Shown here: in pieces, positions 42,551 through 45,682 of the stretch
How positions within the stretch are numbered: position 1 is the first letter of the stretch
How the letters are laid out: the number at the start of each line of letters is the position of its first letter
Assembly (NCBI GenBank): GCA_002722705.1
Contig: PBMP01000012.1
Location: forward strand, 1-45,682
Direction: 5' to 3'
DNA length: 45,682 nt
Source: Pseudobdellovibrionaceae bacterium
GTDB lineage: Bacteria; Bdellovibrionota; UBA1018; UBA6935
Notes under the pieces: model-generated
The model's database searches: none
What the model was told of the DNA's origin: nothing
Seen by the model: the letters and a program-made list of their open reading frames with translations, nothing else
Made by a program: the position numbers and the translations under genes

Positions 42551-45511
42551 TTAATAATCCCTTAAATCAACCTCAGGAAACACATATCCAAGTTCTCTCA
42601 TCATTTTCCCTGTAACGGAGCTCTTATGATGAACCAGCTGAAAAGGTGGCATCTGTGCCACTACTTTTCCTCCAGAGGTTCCACCACCAGGTCCGATATC
42701 AATCACCCAGTCGGCTTGAGCAATGACATCCATATGATGTTCAACCATCCAAACGGTTTGGTGAGATTCCACCAAGTCTTGAACCACTTGAAGAAATTTC
42801 TTTACATCTTCTTGATGTAAACCTGTTGTAGGTTCATCAAAGACAAAAAGCATACGACTATCAAAATGAGTTTCTAAAGCAGAAGCGATCTTTAGCCGCT
42901 GGGACTCTCCACCACTCAGGGTCGTTGCTGATTGTCCTACTTGAAGGTAACCAAGCCCCACATCTCGAAGTAACCCAAACTTTCTAAGGAGAACAGAGTT
43001 ATCTCTAAAAAGATCATACGCTTGATCAATTGTTAATCGCAAAAGTTGAGATATATTATGTCCGCGATAAGTTACATCAAGCACATTTTTTTTAAAACGA
43101 TCTCCTTCGCATTCCTCACAAGGAATTTTAACATCAGCCATAAAATGCATATCAATACTAACTTCGCCTTCGCCTTTACAGACAGGACACCTTCCACCGT
43201 CTACATTAAAGGAAAAGTACTGAGGAGAGAAACCTCGCCTTAAAGAAATGACCTGACTTGCATAGATTCTTCGAACTTCGTCCCATGCTTTCATATAGGT
43301 TGCAGGATTGGAACGAGAACTTTTTCCGATTGGTTTTTGATCTAAAAGAACAACTCCTCGTATTTGCTCTAACCCATAAATAGAATCATAGGCTCCAATT
43401 TCAGCACTTTGATTTTTAGAAAAATGACTTTCAATGGCTCGATATAAAGTTTGATGTAATAAAGTACTCTTCCCAGATCCAGAGACGCCAGTCACTACGG
43501 CAAGTCTTTCCAAAGGCATCCGAACATTTACGTTCCTCAGATTGTTTTCTCGAGCTCCTTTAATTTCAATCCACTTTTGAGGTTTATTTCTAATTTTTTT
43601 TGGAACAAACGGAGGTTGATCTCCAATATAGGGAGCTGTCAAACTAGTTTCTGCTTTTAAAAAATCTTTAGGTTCCCCTTGAAGAACAAGTTCCCCACCT
43701 CGGTGTCCAGCTGCAGGCCCAATTTCAACTAACCAATCTGCTGCTTTCATCACTTCCGGATCATGCTCAACCACAACCAAAGTATTTCCTTGATCCCTTA
43801 AATCTTTTAACACATCAATTAAACGCTCCGTATCTGCAGCGTGAAGACCAATAGAAGGTTCATCTAAAACATACAAAGTTCCACACAAACCATTTCCAAG
43901 TTGAGTTGCCAAATTAATTCTTTGAAACTCTCCTCCAGACAAGGTTTTTGCAAGCCTTGAAAGAGTTAAGTACCCAACTCCAACTGCCTCCAAAAAGGTT
44001 AATCTTTTATCAATCTGATATAAAACTTCTTTGGAAATTTTTTTTTGATCTGCGGAAAGCTTTACTCCATGAAGCCATTGAAGTGCTTGCTGAACACTAA
44101 AATCTAATATCTCAGCGATATTTTTATCTCCTATTTGTACCGCAAGAGCATCTGGCTGGAGTCGAGCACCATGACATGACTCACATATCTTTTGGCTTTG
44201 ATAACGCCGGATAAAAACGCGCACATGAAGTTTATATTTTTTAGTCTCAAGGTATTTAAAACAACCTCGAATTCCAAAAAACTTTCTGTCATCAGGATGT
44301 CCGTTCCAAATTAAATCTTTTTGAGACTGAGTTAATTCACTGTATTTTTTTCCAATAGAAATTCCATGACGTTCACAAAACCTCCATAAATCGACTTGCC
44401 AATCGGTGGTCGACGGCTTAGAAAGCGGATCAATCGCACCATTCTTAATGGTTTCATTTGGAAAAGGAACGACTTTAGATTCATCTAGATCCAAGGTATG
44501 ACCAAAGCCATTACAGTCTGGACATGCACCTATTGGACTATTAAATGAAAATAATTGAGGGGTTGGTTTTGTGTATTTTTTCTTACACTTCGAACAAGCG
44601 AACTCGCAATTAAAAACCTGCCATCCCTCTTTTTTAGTCGTGTGATCATAGTCCATCAAAATTACGGTTTCATTTCCAATACGCAAAGCTTGTTGAATCG
44701 AATCCATTAAACGAACTTCTGTATCTCGATCAACTTCTTTAGTTTTTAGTCGATCAACAACCAAAAATAACTCTTGATTCACATAGGCCGATTCTGGCAT
44801 TTCTGGAAAAGCTTCAGTTTGATAATCATCTAAATCCAACTCTTGTATTTTTCTTTTTCCAGTGGGTTTCCAAATCAATCGTCGAAACCCTTGTTCTCGA
44901 AGAGTCAACAAGACAGAATTCAAAGAAGAAGGTACAGGATTTTTTTTCTTTGAAACCTTCTTTTTTTTTGCTTTCTTTTTCTTTGCGCTTTTTTTCTTTT
45001 TCTTAGGAGTAACCGATTCTATTCTCTCAATTGGTTTCAAAGGAGCTAAAATGGCTGCTTTCCGATTAGGAATCCATTGAATTGCCTCTTGGCAAATCAT
45101 TGAAGCGTCTAACTGCTCAACCCACTTTTTACATTCTTTACAATAGACCCGGCCTGCTTTTCCAAATAAGACTCTCAGATAATCTACAATTTCAGTTTGA
45201 GTCCCAACTGTACTTCGTGAATTCACAACATGGTTGCGTTGTTCTAATGCGATAGCTGGAGGAATGTTTTTAACATCAACCACCTTGGGCTTAGGCATCT
45301 TTTCTAAAAATTGCCGGGTATAGGTGGAAAGACTCTCAATATAGCGACGTTGCCCCTCTGCATAAAGTGTTTCAAAGGCAAGAGAGCTCTTTCCGCTCCC
45401 ACTAAGCCCCGTAATGACCGTCAGCTTCTTTTCAGGGAATCGAACATCTATCTTTTTCAAATTATTTTGCTCTGCACCGTAGATCAGAATATCTTTATTT
45501 GCTTTGGTCAT
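42551..45511 (-). CDS. uvrA: Excinuclease ABC subunit A (UvrA)
   Basis: 986-aa DNA-damage-recognition ATPase of nucleotide-excision repair. Both ABC modules are intact: Walker [10 protein letters not shown] (about residue 35) and GVSGSGKST, and signatures [12 protein letters not shown] and [12 protein letters not shown]. The zinc sites CKEC, CSKC...CPDC and CPVC...CEEC are present. An unusual lysine-rich insertion (residues 169-190, with four runs of Lys) lies at the beginning of the region that binds UvrB in well-studied UvrA. The ATG is preceded by AAAGG, which can be hidden in a hairpin. Confidence 0.96.
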   Translation of the reverse strand: MTKANKDILIYGAEQNNLKKIDVRFPEKKLTVITGLSGSGKSSLAFETLYAEGQRRYIESLSTYTRQFLEKMPKPKVVDVKNIPPAIALEQRNHVVNSRSTVGTQTEIVDYLRVLFGKAGRVYCKECKKWVEQLDASMICQEAIQWIPNRKAAILAPLKPIERIESVTPKKKKKSAKKKKAKKKKVSKKKNPVPSSLNSVLLTLREQGFRRLIWKPTGKRKIQELDLDDYQTEAFPEMPESAYVNQELFLVVDRLKTKEVDRDTEVRLMDSIQQALRIGNETVILMDYDHTTKKEGWQVFNCEFACSKCKKKYTKPTPQLFSFNSPIGACPDCNGFGHTLDLDESKVVPFPNETIKNGAIDPLSKPSTTDWQVDLWRFCERHGISIGKKYSELTQSQKDLIWNGHPDDRKFFGIRGCFKYLETKKYKLHVRVFIRRYQSQKICESCHGARLQPDALAVQIGDKNIAEILDFSVQQALQWLHGVKLSADQKKISKEVLYQIDKRLTFLEAVGVGYLTLSRLAKTLSGGEFQRINLATQLGNGLCGTLYVLDEPSIGLHAADTERLIDVLKDLRDQGNTLVVVEHDPEVMKAADWLVEIGPAAGHRGGELVLQGEPKDFLKAETSLTAPYIGDQPPFVPKKIRNKPQKWIEIKGARENNLRNVNVRMPLERLAVVTGVSGSGKSTLLHQTLYRAIESHFSKNQSAEIGAYDSIYGLEQIRGVVLLDQKPIGKSSRSNPATYMKAWDEVRRIYASQVISLRRGFSPQYFSFNVDGGRCPVCKGEGEVSIDMHFMADVKIPCEECEGDRFKKNVLDVTYRGHNISQLLRLTIDQAYDLFRDNSVLLRKFGLLRDVGLGYLQVGQSATTLSGGESQRLKIASALETHFDSRMLFVFDEPTTGLHQEDVKKFLQVVQDLVESHQTVWMVEHHMDVIAQADWVIDIGPGGGTSGGKVVAQMPPFQLVHHKSSVTGKMMRELGYVFPEVDLRDY

Positions 45512-45530
45512 GACCTTTAGTCATAAAGGT
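45506..45530 (-). promoter_or_regulatory. Hairpin hiding the uvrA ribosome binding site, with an adjoining palindrome at the start codon
   Basis: On the minus strand ACCTTTA-TGAC-TAAAGGT (plus 45513-45530) is a perfect 7-bp stem with a 4-nt loop. Its 3' arm contains the AAAGG Shine-Dalgarno one base before the uvrA ATG. The overlapping sequence GGTCATGACC (45506-45515) is a 10-bp palindrome centred on the start. Together they suggest control of uvrA initiation or an operator. Confidence 0.45.
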
Positions 45531-45587
45531 TTCTTGAGCTGTTTTCAATTAATCTTATTGTACTAAAGAGTGATCTAATGTCATAGC

Positions 45588-45628
45588 TCAGTAAAAATGT
45601 CCCTTTATGTGATCAGTAAAAATGTCCC
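45588..45628. repeat. Two 16-bp direct repeats, possible insertion-sequence end
   Basis: TCAGTAAAAATGTCCC occurs at 45588-45603 and again at 45613-45628, a 25-bp period. Repeated AAAATGTCC blocks just inside the terminus, in gene-free DNA, recall the multiple transposase-binding repeats of IS21-type elements. A frame opening at ATG 45669 (MTLL, cut by the window edge) could be the start of its transposase. The element itself lies outside the window, so this is tentative. Confidence 0.4.
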
Positions 45629-45682
45629 GTTTCTAAGTGTTTGACTTTACTATTTTTCGACCGACAGAATGACTCTCCTTTA

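Overview
The window is AT-rich and densely coded, and looks like a chromosome segment of a Gram-negative bacterium. The best lineage clue is a TIGR02147-family regulator (16730-17542), a family concentrated in Bdellovibrionota and Fibrobacteres. The many small secreted proteins, lipoproteins with variable lipoboxes, a heme-type chemoreceptor and a tgt-yajC-secD-secF operon also fit Bdellovibrionota (Bacteriovorax/Bdellovibrio-like). This placement is inference; no rRNA is present and I saw no tRNA or CRISPR array.

Layout. 1-9 kb: three AAA+ ATPases with a DUF4143-type C-terminal half (85-1287, 6407-7645, 7762-8895), the last two divergent around a promoter region rich in dyads. Between them lie a coiled-coil envelope protein, a subtilisin-like secreted protease, an alpha/beta hydrolase and recJ. 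9-16.5 kb: a leftward housekeeping operon, family-4-type uracil-DNA glycosylase, queA, a metallo-beta-lactamase-fold hydrolase, tgt, yajC, secD, secF. Upstream of it is a small zinc-ribbon gene whose leader folds on paper into a three-stem RNA that hides its ribosome binding site. 16.7-25.5 kb: the TIGR02147 regulator divergent from a secreted protein, a sodium-symporter-family transporter, uvrC without its C-terminal HhH domain, a zinc-ribbon/Tudor-like protein, a CsgG-like lipoprotein and an SGNH hydrolase. 25.6-32 kb: thrB-thrC, a YkgJ-type cysteine-cluster protein, a beta-propeller lipoprotein, a thioredoxin-fold protein and a chemoreceptor with a CxxCH heme site.

32-38 kb holds the most interesting region: two copies of a three-gene module, here called C-A-B. 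C is a small secreted basic protein, read leftward. A is a secreted cysteine-containing protein and B a low-complexity lipoprotein, both read rightward with overlapping ends. All three members are recognisably paralogous between copies, and I do not recognise the families. Copy 1 carries an extra secreted gene and an excellent sigma70-type promoter; copy 2 is compressed so that the C and A start codons overlap head to head.

38-45.7 kb: a free-standing E2-type acyltransferase domain, a probable outer-membrane barrel gene split from its signal peptide by an in-frame amber codon, an alpha/beta hydrolase, a TPR/winged-helix regulator translationally coupled to a small secreted protein, uvrA with a lysine-rich insertion, and, at the right edge, two 16-bp direct repeats that look like the end of a transposable element.

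Genes are tightly packed: three convergent pairs overlap by exactly 4 nt at their stop codons. Every stretch longer than 300 bases contains a gene. Start codons were re-chosen from Shine-Dalgarno sequences, signal peptides and family length where possible.
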